Positions 8,061 through 17,103 of a stretch of DNA of 64,000 nucleotides are shown here, in pieces. The DNA is from Arsenicibacter rosenii (GTDB lineage: Bacteria > Bacteroidota > Bacteroidia > Cytophagales > Spirosomataceae), in NCBI RefSeq assembly GCF_001870735.1, contig NZ_MORL01000001.1, positions 620,001-684,000 on the forward strand, read 5' to 3'. The notes beneath the pieces are model-generated. The model did no database searches and was not told the DNA's origin. It saw only the letters and a list, made by a program, of their open reading frames with translations. Both the position numbers and the translations under genes were made by a program. Each line of letters begins with the position of its first letter. The first letter of the stretch is position 1.

Positions 8061-10637
8061 ATGAAACCTCGTTTTTTTTTACTGCTCAGTCTTGTCTTTT
8101 ACGGTTGGCCGGCCTTCAGTCAGCAGACACAACAATCCCGTCATACAGTTACCAGGCAAACCAGGACTCCTCTTCCGGATGATCGCATCCGTCGTCTGGA
8201 TAGCAGTTTGCGGTATCTGCATAGTCGCGGCTTGTTCAACGGAGTTGTTCTCCTGGCCCGCCAGGGCAGGATCCGTTACCAACAGGCATTGGGTCAGACC
8301 GGCATGGCGGATCAAAAACCACTAACGATCCACTCCTCCTTTAACCTTGCCGCTGTCTCCAGGCAGTTTATGGCTATGCTGGTGATGCAGCTGAACGAGC
8401 AGGGCCACATTCGTTATGATCAGCCCGTCAACGACATACTTCCTGACTTTCCGTATACCGGCATTACGATTCGCCATTTACTGACTCATACAAGCGGCTT
8501 ACCGGAATACGCTGAACTGGCCGGGCGATATAGCGGGCCGCTCGATACGCTGACTAATCAATCCCTGCTGGAACTGCTCTCGGTCCATAAACCGGCCCTG
8601 CAGTTTACACCCGGTCAGCAGTGGCGCGATTCAAACACCGGTTATGTCCTGCTGGGTTCTGTCATTTCAGCCGTAACCGGCAAGCCCGTTGAGGACGTGT
8701 TCGAGCATCAGATTGTCAGACCGCTGCGTCTTAATGATACCTATATTGTTCATTATCAACCACAACAGATCAATCGCCGAACCGATCGTGTTATGGGGTT
8801 TACCCGGTATAACGGGGTATTGCAACCCAACGATCTTACCAGGTTTGATGGTGCTGTCGGGGATGGAAACGTGTATTCATCCGCTGCGGATTTATTCCTC
8901 TGGGAACAGGCGCTGACCGCCAATACACTTGTTTCCGCAGCGACCATGCAGGAAGCACTCACGCCTGTCCGGCTAACGGATGGCACCACCTATCCTTATG
9001 GCTTTGGCTGGGAGCTCGAAAACGGACAGCAATCCGTTTTTTCCCATACCGGAACGCGGGGCGGCTTTTACAACGAAATTGTCCGATACGTCAACGATAA
9101 ACAAACACTTATCGTTCTTTCGAACGGGACGAACCAGGTGGCAAGACCACTAATCCGTCAACTCGTCGAAGGGAAGTCCGTCCGACTGCCAAAGACGCAG
9201 TTAATCACCAATGTCCGGCTCATCGATGGTACCGGGATTCCGGCCAGACCGGCGGCGGTCCGGATACAGGATCAAACTATTCGGGAAGTCGGGCAACTCT
9301 CCCCCTTTCCGGATGAAGCCGTTACGGATGGGAAGGGTCTGGTGTTAGCGCCCGGATTCATCGACAGCCATAGTCATCACTATGCCTCACTCGACAAAAC
9401 ACCCGAAGCCATTGCAATGGTTAGCCAGGGGATTACCACCATTGTCATCGGGCAGGATGGCAGCAGTTACCCCATCGACACGCTGATGAAGCGGATGAGC
9501 AGTAGTCCGGTTGCCGTGAACGTCGCCACCTATACCGGTCACTCTACATTGCGTACCCATGTTATGGGTAGCAGAGGATTATACCGGACGGCCAGACCAC
9601 AGGAGATTGACCGGATGAAGGCCCTTCTCAGGAACGATATGCAGCTCGGGTCACTTGGGCTGGCAACGGGACTGGAATATGAATCCGCTTTCTTTTCCAG
9701 CCGCGATGAGGTTTTGCAGCTGGCGCAGGTCGCGGCAGACGCCGGCGGCCGGTATATGAGTCACATCCGGAGCGAAGACATTTCCTTTGCCGATGCGATG
9801 GACGAGATCATTGCCATTGGCCGGCAAACCCGTATGCCGGTACAGATTTCCCATATCAAACTGGCCCAGCGCAGCCAATGGGGACAGGCCGCCGACTGGC
9901 TGGCCCAACTGGAAAAAGCCAGGGCGGAGGGCATTAACATAACCGCCGATTGTTATCCATACGATTTCTGGCTGTCTACCCTGCGGGTACTGTTTCCGAA
10001 ACGGGATTATACAAATCCGGAGAGCGCCCGTTTTGCGGTGGAGCAGTTATTCGATCCGGAAAAATCCATTCTGGCCCGCTTCAATGCGAACCCCGCCTAT
10101 GCCGGTAGAACGCTGGGTGAAATTGCCCGGACCCGACAGGAAACAACGGCACAAACGCTGATGGGACTGGTTGCCGAAGCAGCGGCCCATGCGGAAAAAC
10201 ACCCGGACGAGGCCGGTGAAAGTATTATGGGAAAATCAATGGATGAACCTGACCTGATCCGGTTCCTGCAATGGCCCCATACAAATATCTGTTCGGACGG
10301 ATCGGTGGGCGGACATCCACGTGCCTTCGGTGCGTTCACCCGCGTACTGGGCCGTTACGTCCGGGAGCAGCCAATCATGCCTCTGGAAATAGCGGTCTAC
10401 AAAATGACGGGACTGACGGCACAGCATCTGGGACTGACCGACCGGGGGATCGTTGCTCCGGGCTATGCCGCCGATCTGGTTCTGTTTAACCCCGATACGG
10501 TTATCGATAAAGCCACGCCTGGCAATAGCCGGTTACCGGGCGCGGGGATTGAGGCGGTATGGGTTTCCGGACAACCGGTTTTTATCCATCAACAGCCGAC
10601 AGGCAACTTTCCGGGGGTATTTATCCGCAGAAAGTAA
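8061..10637 (+). CDS. Secreted fusion: degenerate beta-lactamase-like domain + D-aminoacylase (N-acyl-D-amino-acid amidohydrolase)
   Basis: 858 residues from the ATG at 8061, chosen because it begins a signal peptide (MKPRFFLLLS..., cleavage after AFS). A longer frame would need a TTG start overlapping the divergent gene. Residues about 45-365 form a serine beta-lactamase/PBP4-like (S12) domain, but the SxxK position reads A98-V-S-R101 and the YxN position reads D190-S-N; only the HxG motif (H329) remains. Residues about 375-855 form a D-aminoacylase amidohydrolase with DSHSHH, SHIRSED, QISHIK and ICSDG; the Cys ligand usual in GNCG reads GQDG. Periplasmic release of D-amino acids from N-acylated or peptide substrates would feed the divergent dgcN-dgcA-permease unit. 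Confidence 0.82.
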   Translation: MKPRFFLLLSLVFYGWPAFSQQTQQSRHTVTRQTRTPLPDDRIRRLDSSLRYLHSRGLFNGVVLLARQGRIRYQQALGQTGMADQKPLTIHSSFNLAAVSRQFMAMLVMQLNEQGHIRYDQPVNDILPDFPYTGITIRHLLTHTSGLPEYAELAGRYSGPLDTLTNQSLLELLSVHKPALQFTPGQQWRDSNTGYVLLGSVISAVTGKPVEDVFEHQIVRPLRLNDTYIVHYQPQQINRRTDRVMGFTRYNGVLQPNDLTRFDGAVGDGNVYSSAADLFLWEQALTANTLVSAATMQEALTPVRLTDGTTYPYGFGWELENGQQSVFSHTGTRGGFYNEIVRYVNDKQTLIVLSNGTNQVARPLIRQLVEGKSVRLPKTQLITNVRLIDGTGIPARPAAVRIQDQTIREVGQLSPFPDEAVTDGKGLVLAPGFIDSHSHHYASLDKTPEAIAMVSQGITTIVIGQDGSSYPIDTLMKRMSSSPVAVNVATYTGHSTLRTHVMGSRGLYRTARPQEIDRMKALLRNDMQLGSLGLATGLEYESAFFSSRDEVLQLAQVAADAGGRYMSHIRSEDISFADAMDEIIAIGRQTRMPVQISHIKLAQRSQWGQAADWLAQLEKARAEGINITADCYPYDFWLSTLRVLFPKRDYTNPESARFAVEQLFDPEKSILARFNANPAYAGRTLGEIARTRQETTAQTLMGLVAEAAAHAEKHPDEAGESIMGKSMDEPDLIRFLQWPHTNICSDGSVGGHPRAFGAFTRVLGRYVREQPIMPLEIAVYKMTGLTAQHLGLTDRGIVAPGYAADLVLFNPDTVIDKATPGNSRLPGAGIEAVWVSGQPVFIHQQPTGNFPGVFIRRK

Positions 10638-10648
10638 CGGCAAGTTGC

Positions 10649-10656
10649 TATTTTTG
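10649..10656 (+). promoter_or_regulatory. -7 promoter element (TATTTTTG) upstream of holA
   Basis: TATTTTTG fits TAnnTTTG, 12 bases after the preceding stop and 30 bases before the holA start. It implies holA has its own promoter. Confidence 0.5.
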
Positions 10657-10685
10657 CACCCTGATTTCATTTAACAGCTACTACA

Positions 10686-11705
10686 TTGATTCCAGCCGTC
10701 GACACCCTGCTGAAAGACATTCGGGCCAAGCGTTTTGCCCCGGTTTACCTGATTCACGGCGATGAGCCGTATTACCTGGATCAGCTTGCCGATCAGTTGG
10801 AGAAGGTCGCCATCCCCGTAGCCGAAAAAAGTTTTAACCAGTTTGTTCTGTTTGGGAAAGACACCGATGTTGGTTCGGTTATCAACTATGCCCGCCGCTA
10901 CCCGTTCATGGCCGACCGGCAGCTGGTCATCGTGAAGGAAGCCCAGGACATGGGTGGGCTGAAGGAAAAAAACAGCCTGACCCTGCTGGAAGACTATGCC
11001 CTCAATCCGCTCAGCAGCACGATTCTCATGATCTGCCACACCGGCAATCTGGACGAACGTAAGTCGTGGGTAAAAGCATTCGGCAACAAAGGGGTCTTAC
11101 TGGCGGCCAAAAAACTATACGAAAATAAACTGGTAGACTGGGTACAGGACTACTGCCATAAACAGGGCGTAAAAGTAAGTCCCAAAGCCTGCCAGCTTCT
11201 GGTCGACCATATCGGCAACGATCTGAAACGGATGGCCGGCGAGATTGACAAGATGATGCTGAACCTGCGGGTCGATGAAGAGATCAGTGCATCGACGGTG
11301 GAACGCCTGGTCGGCATCAGCAAAGAGTATAATGTTTTTGAACTGCAGAAAGCCCTGCTACAGCGCGATGTGGTGAAGGCGAACCGCATCGTCGATTACT
11401 TTTCCCGGAATCCGAAAGATAATCCGCTGATTCTGATTCTGACCCAGCTGTTTAGCTATTTCAGCAAGGTGATTCTTGTTCAGTCATCGAGGGATCAGTC
11501 TGAAAAAGGGGTTGGAGCCCTGCTTGGGGTGAACCCTTTTTTTGTAAAGGACTATCTGCAGGCAGCCCGCACGTTTCCGCTGCTCAAAGTGGCCGACATT
11601 ATCCACAGCATCCGGCGGGCAGACGCTCAGGTAAAGGGAATTGATACCCCGACAATGACCGAAGGGGAAATTCTGCGTGAACTGGTGTTTTCAATCCTGC
11701 ACTAA
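10686..11705 (+). CDS. holA: DNA polymerase III subunit delta
   Basis: 339 residues, full length for HolA, the clamp-loader subunit that opens the beta clamp. The N-terminal [12 protein letters not shown] (about residues 18-29), the [14 protein letters not shown] region and a C-terminal helical collar are characteristic. The start is TTG at 10686; no in-frame ATG lies near, and the upstream -7 element agrees with this start. The 3' end overlaps the convergent nuclease gene by 4 bp. Confidence 0.88.
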   Translation: MIPAVDTLLKDIRAKRFAPVYLIHGDEPYYLDQLADQLEKVAIPVAEKSFNQFVLFGKDTDVGSVINYARRYPFMADRQLVIVKEAQDMGGLKEKNSLTLLEDYALNPLSSTILMICHTGNLDERKSWVKAFGNKGVLLAAKKLYENKLVDWVQDYCHKQGVKVSPKACQLLVDHIGNDLKRMAGEIDKMMLNLRVDEEISASTVERLVGISKEYNVFELQKALLQRDVVKANRIVDYFSRNPKDNPLILILTQLFSYFSKVILVQSSRDQSEKGVGALLGVNPFFVKDYLQAARTFPLLKVADIIHSIRRADAQVKGIDTPTMTEGEILRELVFSILH

Positions 11706-12610
11706 AATAACCGTACCGGCAGCGGGTCAGTATACTGCCTTTCGATGACCTGCTGCTCCGTCTTACTTTCCAGCGTTTTCTGTACATCAACCGGCAAGGC
11801 ATTAAAAAGGTCCGTCCCGGTCTTCTTTTCAATCTCATCCACACTCACCCGGTAGCTACTCCATTTCTGCTGCCCGGCCGTATTCGTGTTTGGCATCCAG
11901 ACGGCAAACATTCTGGTTTTGGCGGTTACCCGACGCACGTCTTCCGAACCGACCGGCAAAACGAGCACGGCTTTCCAGAGCGCGGCCGGTACGGTTAATT
12001 TGCCGTTGGCAAGCGCATCCGCCGCACCCTTATCTCCTTCTCCCCCTTTGCCCCAGGTACCGGCTACAATATAGAGCTCATTATGAGTTGCCAGCAGACT
12101 ACGGCAATATTCTTCCAGCAAACGCCATGCCTGCCGGTTATGCTGCGGGGCCTGCGGGACGATATTCGACAGGATAAATGTAGACCGGTTATCGTCCGCC
12201 GAACCATCCCGGTCATCCGACGGACAGAGGTGGCCGCGGTCAAAACCAGTATTCGTGTAGTCATCGTGTCTGGCGACATAATACCCTGCCGGCAGTTGCA
12301 TATCGGCGATAAAGCTTCCGGTATATCGTTCTGTATTACCCTTCCAGGCGTCTGACAAATGCCATGCCGACCAGTTGGCAATCCCCGTTGTCTTATTCAG
12401 CGAAACCGCGTAGGTATTTCGTTCGATCAGAAACCGGTTCGCGGGCAGGGGACTTCCCCGATCCGGATCACCCATGGTTAATGCGGCATCCCGGCCAGGC
12501 TGCCCTCCTTCAATTGGCTGCGCCTGATGATCAGGTTTACAGCTAACCGTCTGGATCAGCATCCCACCGAATAAAACAAATCCGATTAGTTTACTCCGAA
12601 AATGATTCAC
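11702..12610 (-). CDS. DNA/RNA non-specific endonuclease (NUC1 family), lipoprotein
   Basis: 302 residues. The catalytic DRGH motif is present (D124-R-G-H127), followed by the expected Asn-rich helix (about 145-165, [15 protein letters not shown]) that binds the metal. The N-terminus is a lipoprotein signal with lipobox TVSC and Cys24, so the enzyme is probably anchored in the outer or inner membrane facing the periplasm or exterior. Likely role: degradation of external nucleic acid for phosphate and nucleosides. No immunity gene is adjacent, so a toxin role is not favoured. Confidence 0.87.
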   Translation of the reverse strand: MNHFRSKLIGFVLFGGMLIQTVSCKPDHQAQPIEGGQPGRDAALTMGDPDRGSPLPANRFLIERNTYAVSLNKTTGIANWSAWHLSDAWKGNTERYTGSFIADMQLPAGYYVARHDDYTNTGFDRGHLCPSDDRDGSADDNRSTFILSNIVPQAPQHNRQAWRLLEEYCRSLLATHNELYIVAGTWGKGGEGDKGAADALANGKLTVPAALWKAVLVLPVGSEDVRRVTAKTRMFAVWMPNTNTAGQQKWSSYRVSVDEIEKKTGTDLFNALPVDVQKTLESKTEQQVIERQYTDPLPVRLF

Positions 12611-12646
12611 TTATTTGATGTATACTTTTTCTGATTTTATAAACAT

Positions 12647-12654
12647 CAAATGTA
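12647..12654 (-). promoter_or_regulatory. -7 promoter element (TACATTTG) for the nuclease gene
   Basis: On the minus strand TACATTTG matches TAnnTTTG about 36 bases before the nuclease start codon. No convincing -33 TTG was seen. Confidence 0.45.
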
Positions 12655-12986
12655 CAATCATTTTACATTCAGGGGTATTATAGGCTCTAATTTTTACTTT
12701 ATATCCCAAAATGCCCCTTGTTATTTTACGTTTCTCTCATAATTAATCCTAAATACAACTTACTTTTCAGCCGGTCTTAACGCAATCAATTTAACATTTC
12801 CAATATACCATTATACTTTTCCTGACAGGCATTACCAGACTTCTTTCTTTCTGTCAGGCCTGTATACCTCCACGCCTGGTTTTTCAGCTGTTTCAGAACA
12901 TTAATTCACTTTCTCACAAATACATTTAGGCCCAAACATGGTCCTCTCTTGCTGTTTGCCCTGTACGGTTTAGTTCGTCGCAATGC
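12655..12986. other. AT-rich intergenic stretch without a gene
   Basis: No credible coding sequence on either strand. It holds one imperfect hairpin (8-bp arms 12821-12828 and 12851-12858, CCTGACAG / CTGTCAGG) and otherwise AT-rich DNA upstream of the nuclease gene. Confidence 0.6.
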
Positions 12987-13024
12987 CAAACGCCGTCCGG
13001 GAGGCTGTAACCGGACGGCGTTTG
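12987..13024 (-). terminator. Strong hairpin downstream of the ArsR gene
   Basis: Perfect 14-bp GC-rich stem (12987-13000 with 13011-13024) 25 bases beyond the ArsR stop on the minus strand. The following T-run is short (TTTGG), so termination may be partial. Confidence 0.6.
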
Positions 13025-13048
13025 GGTGTGATTAACCATATGACGTCT

Positions 13049-13360
13049 TTATTCCAAGACCAATTCAGCAGCCATTTGTTCTTCAAACAATAGGGCAACA
13101 CATCGGGCAAATCTAGGTTCCTGCAATCGGTAATAACGGTTATTACCTTGTTGGCGGAAACCAAGTATTCCTTTTGCCCGCATGTTAATTAAATGATGCG
13201 AGATAAGTGACTGACTGATTGAAAAATACTCCTGTATCGTCGTCACACTTAACTCTTTTTCCTCTCTGCTCAGCAGCATAACGATCTGTAACCGTAAAGG
13301 GTGCGCGAGTGCCTTCAGCATATAGGCTGTTTTATCTAATTGAGGTAAGGTGTTGAGCAT
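13049..13360 (-). CDS. ArsR-family winged-helix regulator
   Basis: 103 residues from the ATG at 13360, which places the start right before the usual ArsR first helix (DKTAYMLKALAHPLRLQIV). The winged helix includes SISQSLISHHLINMRAKGIL as recognition helix and NNRYYRLQ as wing. No CxC metal motif of the ArsR type is seen, so the ligand is unknown. An in-frame upstream extension to 13516 exists but overlaps another small ORF and lacks family similarity. It probably represses a neighbouring or its own promoter. Confidence 0.8.
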   Translation of the reverse strand: MLNTLPQLDKTAYMLKALAHPLRLQIVMLLSREEKELSVTTIQEYFSISQSLISHHLINMRAKGILGFRQQGNNRYYRLQEPRFARCVALLFEEQMAAELVLE

Positions 13361-13379
13361 ATGTTTGAGATATAGTTTA

Positions 13380-13607
13380 TCACTGTGGCCGGTAACGGTC
13401 GAAAGATACCGGTTCAACCGTTGACGTGTCTGAATCCAGAAACACCCTTTTGGCATATCCGGCAGATACTGGTTGTTTATGGCTCCGTACAGGGTTTTCT
13501 GATTCTGACATCTCATTTACCCCACTACCCTGATTCCAGATATAGATCGCACTGCCCACACAAAGGCTTGTCCCGATAAACCAGTATTTGCGAATAAATA
13601 GCTTCAT
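13380..13607 (-). CDS. Small membrane-anchored hypothetical protein
   Basis: 75 residues beginning with a positively charged, hydrophobic segment (MKLFIRKYWFIGTSLCVGSA, then IYIW), consistent with a membrane anchor or signal peptide, followed by a polar tail. It lies directly upstream of the ArsR gene on the same strand with a 19-base gap, so the two may be co-transcribed. No homology recognised; the case rests on the plausible start and hydrophobic profile. Confidence 0.4.
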   Translation of the reverse strand: MKLFIRKYWFIGTSLCVGSAIYIWNQGSGVNEMSESENPVRSHKQPVSAGYAKRVFLDSDTSTVEPVSFDRYRPQ

Positions 13608-13868
13608 CGTAATGCTTTTTTCATTCAGTAAGGTAAGGTAGCCATCTGATGTTCACCGATTTGTCATGCAAGTAACAATATTAATAAAGAATCTCTTTTT
13701 GTTTTTTGGACAAGTCTTTTCGTTTTTCGGCCAAAGACCTCTTAATATGATCAAAAACACGCTTATCTTCTTGTAACTATTTTTAAATTTTAGTTCTTGT
13801 TTTATCACATTAACGTGGCAACTTCAATAAATCCGGACTTAATACAATCTCAATTTCATCAGAACAAC

Positions 13869-13903
13869 AAAAAGGGTGTACTTATAATAAGCACACCCTT
13901 TTT
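13869..13903 (-). terminator. Terminator of the ROK gene
   Basis: 11-bp perfect stem AAAAAGGGTGT / ACACCCTTTTT, loop of 13 nt, 25 bases after the ROK stop on the minus strand. Confidence 0.8.
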
Positions 13904-13927
13904 GAGAGTTAAACGATTTAGTCGATC

Positions 13928-14848
13928 TTACAACATGGCAGCCCCAAAAACACCGGCACTATCACCAAGTTTAGGTTTCACTATACGGGTATGCAGGATT
14001 CCGTTATTGAAAATATACTTCTTAATGCGTTCTACACCCTCCGTATATAATAAATCAACGTTTCCAACACCACCTCCTAATACAATAGCGTCCGGGTCGA
14101 GTACATTGATCAGTGTTGAGATGGCACGGCCGAAATACTCCAGCAATCGTTCTATAGTCTGAGTCGCATAGGGATCGGTTCCTGCCAGATGCCGCTCAAC
14201 AATGTCTTTCATTTTCAGTTCCTGGCCACTAATATCCTTATAATATCGCTGCAAGGCGGGGCCCGAAAATACCTGTTCGACGCAACCGTTTTTACCGCAA
14301 TAACACGGGTATCCGTTTTCCTCCAGGATATTATGTCCCCATTCGCCACCGATACCGTGTAAGCCATTGAGGACAAGGGCGTTTCCATCAAGCCCTCTAA
14401 AGACGACGCCCCCACCGACACCAGTGCCCATGATCACCCCAAAAACACACCGGAAATCAGGGGCAACTTCAGGCACAACCCCAAGCGTTGCTTCAGCCAG
14501 CGCAAAACAGTTGGCATCATTGGCAATTTCTACCTTTACCCCCAACCGTTTTGACAACTCCTGCGGTAAGGGCATCCCGTTAAGGACGGTTGTGTTACAC
14601 CCCTTCATTGTTTTTGTGACCGGGTCAAAGGTGCCGGGTGTTGCAAACCCGATTTTCTCCGGTTCGCAATTTGTTTCAGCCTTAAGAATGCCAACCAGTT
14701 TTATAATCTGTCCCAGTATATGCTCATACCCCAGATGTGCCTCAGTATCAACTCGTTTACGGACTAAAACAGCTTCAGGCGAAGGCGCCGACAAGACAAC
14801 TCCTTCAATTTTGGTACCACCCAAATCGATACCCCAATAAGTTTTCAT
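13928..14848 (-). CDS. ROK-family sugar kinase
   Basis: 306 residues without an N-terminal HTH, so an enzyme rather than a NagC-type repressor. Features: phosphate-binding GIDLGGTKIEG at residues 5-15, GTGVGGG, the ROK zinc site CYCGKNGCVEQ with the preceding GGEWGH, and the late GGGVGN. ROK kinases phosphorylate glucose, fructose, N-acetylglucosamine or N-acetylmannosamine; the exact sugar cannot be read from the sequence. It is divergent from the peroxiredoxin gene, 173 bp apart. Confidence 0.85.
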   Translation of the reverse strand: MKTYWGIDLGGTKIEGVVLSAPSPEAVLVRKRVDTEAHLGYEHILGQIIKLVGILKAETNCEPEKIGFATPGTFDPVTKTMKGCNTTVLNGMPLPQELSKRLGVKVEIANDANCFALAEATLGVVPEVAPDFRCVFGVIMGTGVGGGVVFRGLDGNALVLNGLHGIGGEWGHNILEENGYPCYCGKNGCVEQVFSGPALQRYYKDISGQELKMKDIVERHLAGTDPYATQTIERLLEYFGRAISTLINVLDPDAIVLGGGVGNVDLLYTEGVERIKKYIFNNGILHTRIVKPKLGDSAGVFGAAML

Positions 14849-15021
14849 AAAGTTCGGAACAGAATAGTATGTAAGGTGTAATAGTGGTTTCAGGTATGAA
14901 TTTACTCTTTACAAGCAGCAAAAGAGAACAACAAAAATCACTATTTTTTTGTAAATCGCACACCAGTTTCTGCTTCAATTATTTTAGCAGCGTTTCATCA
15001 TAAATCTAAACAAATAAAAAT

Positions 15022-15489
15022 ATGCTTCGAGCCGGAGAAAGTGCCCCTGATTTTAAGCTGTTTAATACCGAAAAGAAAGAAGTTGCCCTACAGGATTTTA
15101 CCGGAAAAAACGTTGTTATTTTGTTTTTCCCTATGGCGTTTACCAGTGTTTGTACGGCTGAATTATGCGAAATGCGCGATAATATCAGTACGTATACCGG
15201 GCTGAATGCCGACATTATTGGCATCTCCGTAGACTCCCCTTTTACCCTTGCTAAATTTAAACAGGAACAAAACCTGCCATTTGAGTTGCTGTCAGATTTT
15301 AACAAGGAAGTCTCTGCGGCCTACGACAGTCTGTATGAAACATTTGTGCTGAATCTGAAAGGAGTCAGTAAGCGTGCCGCATTCGTTGTTGACGGCGAAG
15401 GCATTATTCAGTATGCCGAAGTGCTTGACAATGCAGGGGATGTACCTGACTTTTCGGCCATTCAATCAACCTTAAATCAACTGAATTAA
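15022..15489 (+). CDS. Peroxiredoxin (AhpC/TSA family)
   Basis: 155 residues, thioredoxin fold. The peroxidatic site is FTSVCTAELC with Cys44 preceded by Thr41, and Cys49 five residues later could act as resolving Cys as in atypical 2-Cys (Bcp-like) enzymes. It reduces hydroperoxides at the expense of thioredoxin. The start ATG is preceded by an A-rich tract. The final codons overlap a promoter-like element for the next gene. Confidence 0.9.
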   Translation: MLRAGESAPDFKLFNTEKKEVALQDFTGKNVVILFFPMAFTSVCTAELCEMRDNISTYTGLNADIIGISVDSPFTLAKFKQEQNLPFELLSDFNKEVSAAYDSLYETFVLNLKGVSKRAAFVVDGEGIIQYAEVLDNAGDVPDFSAIQSTLNQLN

Positions 15490-15524
15490 CTTTGTCACCG
15501 GTCAGAAAAATCTGACCGGTGACA
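15487..15524 (+). promoter_or_regulatory. -7 element overlapping a 14-bp perfect palindrome upstream of the methyltransferase
   Basis: TAACTTTG (15487-15494) matches TAnnTTTG. It runs into a perfect inverted repeat with 14-bp arms (15493-15506 and 15511-15524) separated by AAAA. The arms lack a following T-run, so this looks more like an operator or a 5' mRNA hairpin than a terminator. Confidence 0.45.
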
Positions 15525-15536
15525 CTCCTGGAAACC

Positions 15537-16301
15537 ATGAAAGCCTGGTATCATACCTTTTTCAACGGACTACCGCAGGTTGCCTGGAAGGCAGCCCAAA
15601 CGCATGAGCAAACCCAGCTTGATCTGGAGTTACTCGTGGAAAATCTTGATTTTGGTCCCGGCGACCGTATTCTCGACATTTTTTGTGGCTATGGACGGCA
15701 TGCCATACCCTTAGCGCGGATGGGTGCCTGGGTAACCGGAGTTGATATTTCAACGGAATACATTGCCGGTTTACAGCTGACTATTGACCAGGAAACGCTC
15801 CCGATGGAAGCCATTGAGGGCGACTTTCTGGATATGGCCATTGAAGGCACGTTTCATGCGGCCTACTGCATGGGAAACAGCTTCAGTTTTTTTCCGGCCG
15901 ACGATATGCTCCGGTTTCTGCAAAAAACTGAAGGTCTGCTCAGACCCGGAGGCCTGTTCCTTGCTCACACCAGCATGGTGGCCGAAGTAATCTTACCCGA
16001 TTATCAGGAACGCAGCTGGATGAATGTCAGCGATGACATAACCTTTCTGAGCGAAAACACCTACGATCCCATGTCAGGCAGGATTGATGCCCGGCTTACC
16101 TATATTCAGACCCTTGATTCGGGGCAAGCCGAAATCGAAACCCGTACCGCTGAATATCACATTTATTCAATAGCCGAAATTGGTCGTATGGCCATGCAGG
16201 TTGGCCTTGAACTCATTGATTGTTACGGAACCGTTGATGGTCAGCCCTTTGCTGTCGGAGATGAGGCCGCGTGGATGCTCTTTTCAAAACCGGCTGATTA
16301 A
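15537..16301 (+). CDS. Class I SAM-dependent methyltransferase
   Basis: 254 residues from ATG 15537; a GTG at 15519 is in frame but lies inside the palindrome. The SAM-binding motif I is ILDIFCGYGRHAIPLARMG, with GVDIS as motif II acidic end and GSFSFF-like post-motif region; this variant motif occurs in a family of small Bacteroidota and Firmicutes methyltransferases. The substrate is unknown. It follows the peroxiredoxin gene by 47 bases but appears to have its own promoter. Confidence 0.8.
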   Translation: MKAWYHTFFNGLPQVAWKAAQTHEQTQLDLELLVENLDFGPGDRILDIFCGYGRHAIPLARMGAWVTGVDISTEYIAGLQLTIDQETLPMEAIEGDFLDMAIEGTFHAAYCMGNSFSFFPADDMLRFLQKTEGLLRPGGLFLAHTSMVAEVILPDYQERSWMNVSDDITFLSENTYDPMSGRIDARLTYIQTLDSGQAEIETRTAEYHIYSIAEIGRMAMQVGLELIDCYGTVDGQPFAVGDEAAWMLFSKPAD

Positions 16302-16446
16302 ATCTTATCCGTAAAACATAGTATACTACCAGCGAAGACCATTAAACGACATTTATACCATTATTAGCCAACTTTATTAAAATTTTCCAGGATTTTTTGC
16401 GTTAGTGCTGGCCTTTTATATATTAATTCAGTAGTTTTCAATGAAT

Positions 16447-16459
16447 TTAACACTGTTAA
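16447..16459. promoter_or_regulatory. Possible TetR operator
   Basis: Perfect palindrome TTAAC-ACT-GTTAA 19 bases before the TetR start codon, a plausible autoregulatory site. Short and AT-rich, so chance is possible. Confidence 0.3.
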
Positions 16460-16477
16460 CTACTATTTGACCCATAA

Positions 16478-17071
16478 ATGGAAGTTTTAGAACGCAAACA
16501 ACGTACCCGGGAGCAAACGCGACAGGGCATCGTTTTCACGGCTAAGGATATTGCCCGGCGAGAAGGATGGCAGGCTGTTTCGATTCGTAAGATAGCCGAT
16601 GCTATTGACTACAGTGCACCTATCGTTTATGAATATTTTGACAGCAAAGATATACTTTTACATGAAATCCGTGCCGAAGGGTTCCGGTTTCTGAGAGAAG
16701 AATATAACCGGATCATGAAGCTATACCGTGATCCGGAAAAAAGGTTGTATGAAATATCGCTGATTCAATGGAAGTTTGCCTTTGAGCAACCTGAGACCTA
16801 CCAGGTCATGTATAACCTCAACGGAGCTTTTTGTCAGGTTTCAATCTGCGGAACCCTCGATATGGAAGAAATGGCGAATCTGGTCCGGGAAACCATTTTC
16901 TCCTTCATTCCTAAATCTAAGGAAAGTATCCAGAAGCTTTATTTCGAATGGTGGTCGATTTCGCACGGCATTATTACCATGTCCATGATTCTTAAAGACC
17001 AGCAACCCATCGAGCAGTCTGAAATTATTTACCGTGACACGCTCCGGCGGTTTATCCGGAACTTACGGTAA
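16478..17071 (+). CDS. TetR/AcrR-family regulator
   Basis: 197 residues. The N-terminal HTH is clear: RQGIVFTAKDIARREGWQ then SIRKIADAIDYSAPIVYEYF with the typical YxYF after the recognition helix and SKDILLHEI. The C-terminal domain is helical and undiagnosed. It has no co-directional partner; the convergent gene is cysE. A small palindrome just upstream may be its own operator. The regulated target is unknown. Confidence 0.85.
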   Translation: MEVLERKQRTREQTRQGIVFTAKDIARREGWQAVSIRKIADAIDYSAPIVYEYFDSKDILLHEIRAEGFRFLREEYNRIMKLYRDPEKRLYEISLIQWKFAFEQPETYQVMYNLNGAFCQVSICGTLDMEEMANLVRETIFSFIPKSKESIQKLYFEWWSISHGIITMSMILKDQQPIEQSEIIYRDTLRRFIRNLR

Positions 17072-17103
17072 CAAACAGCAATGATCTTATCAAGGATTGT
17101 CGT

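Noticed and set aside
11702-12610. DRGH nuclease as a secreted toxin with immunity
   Set aside because: It carries a lipoprotein signal, no delivery domain and has no small partner gene next to it; nutrient scavenging is simpler.
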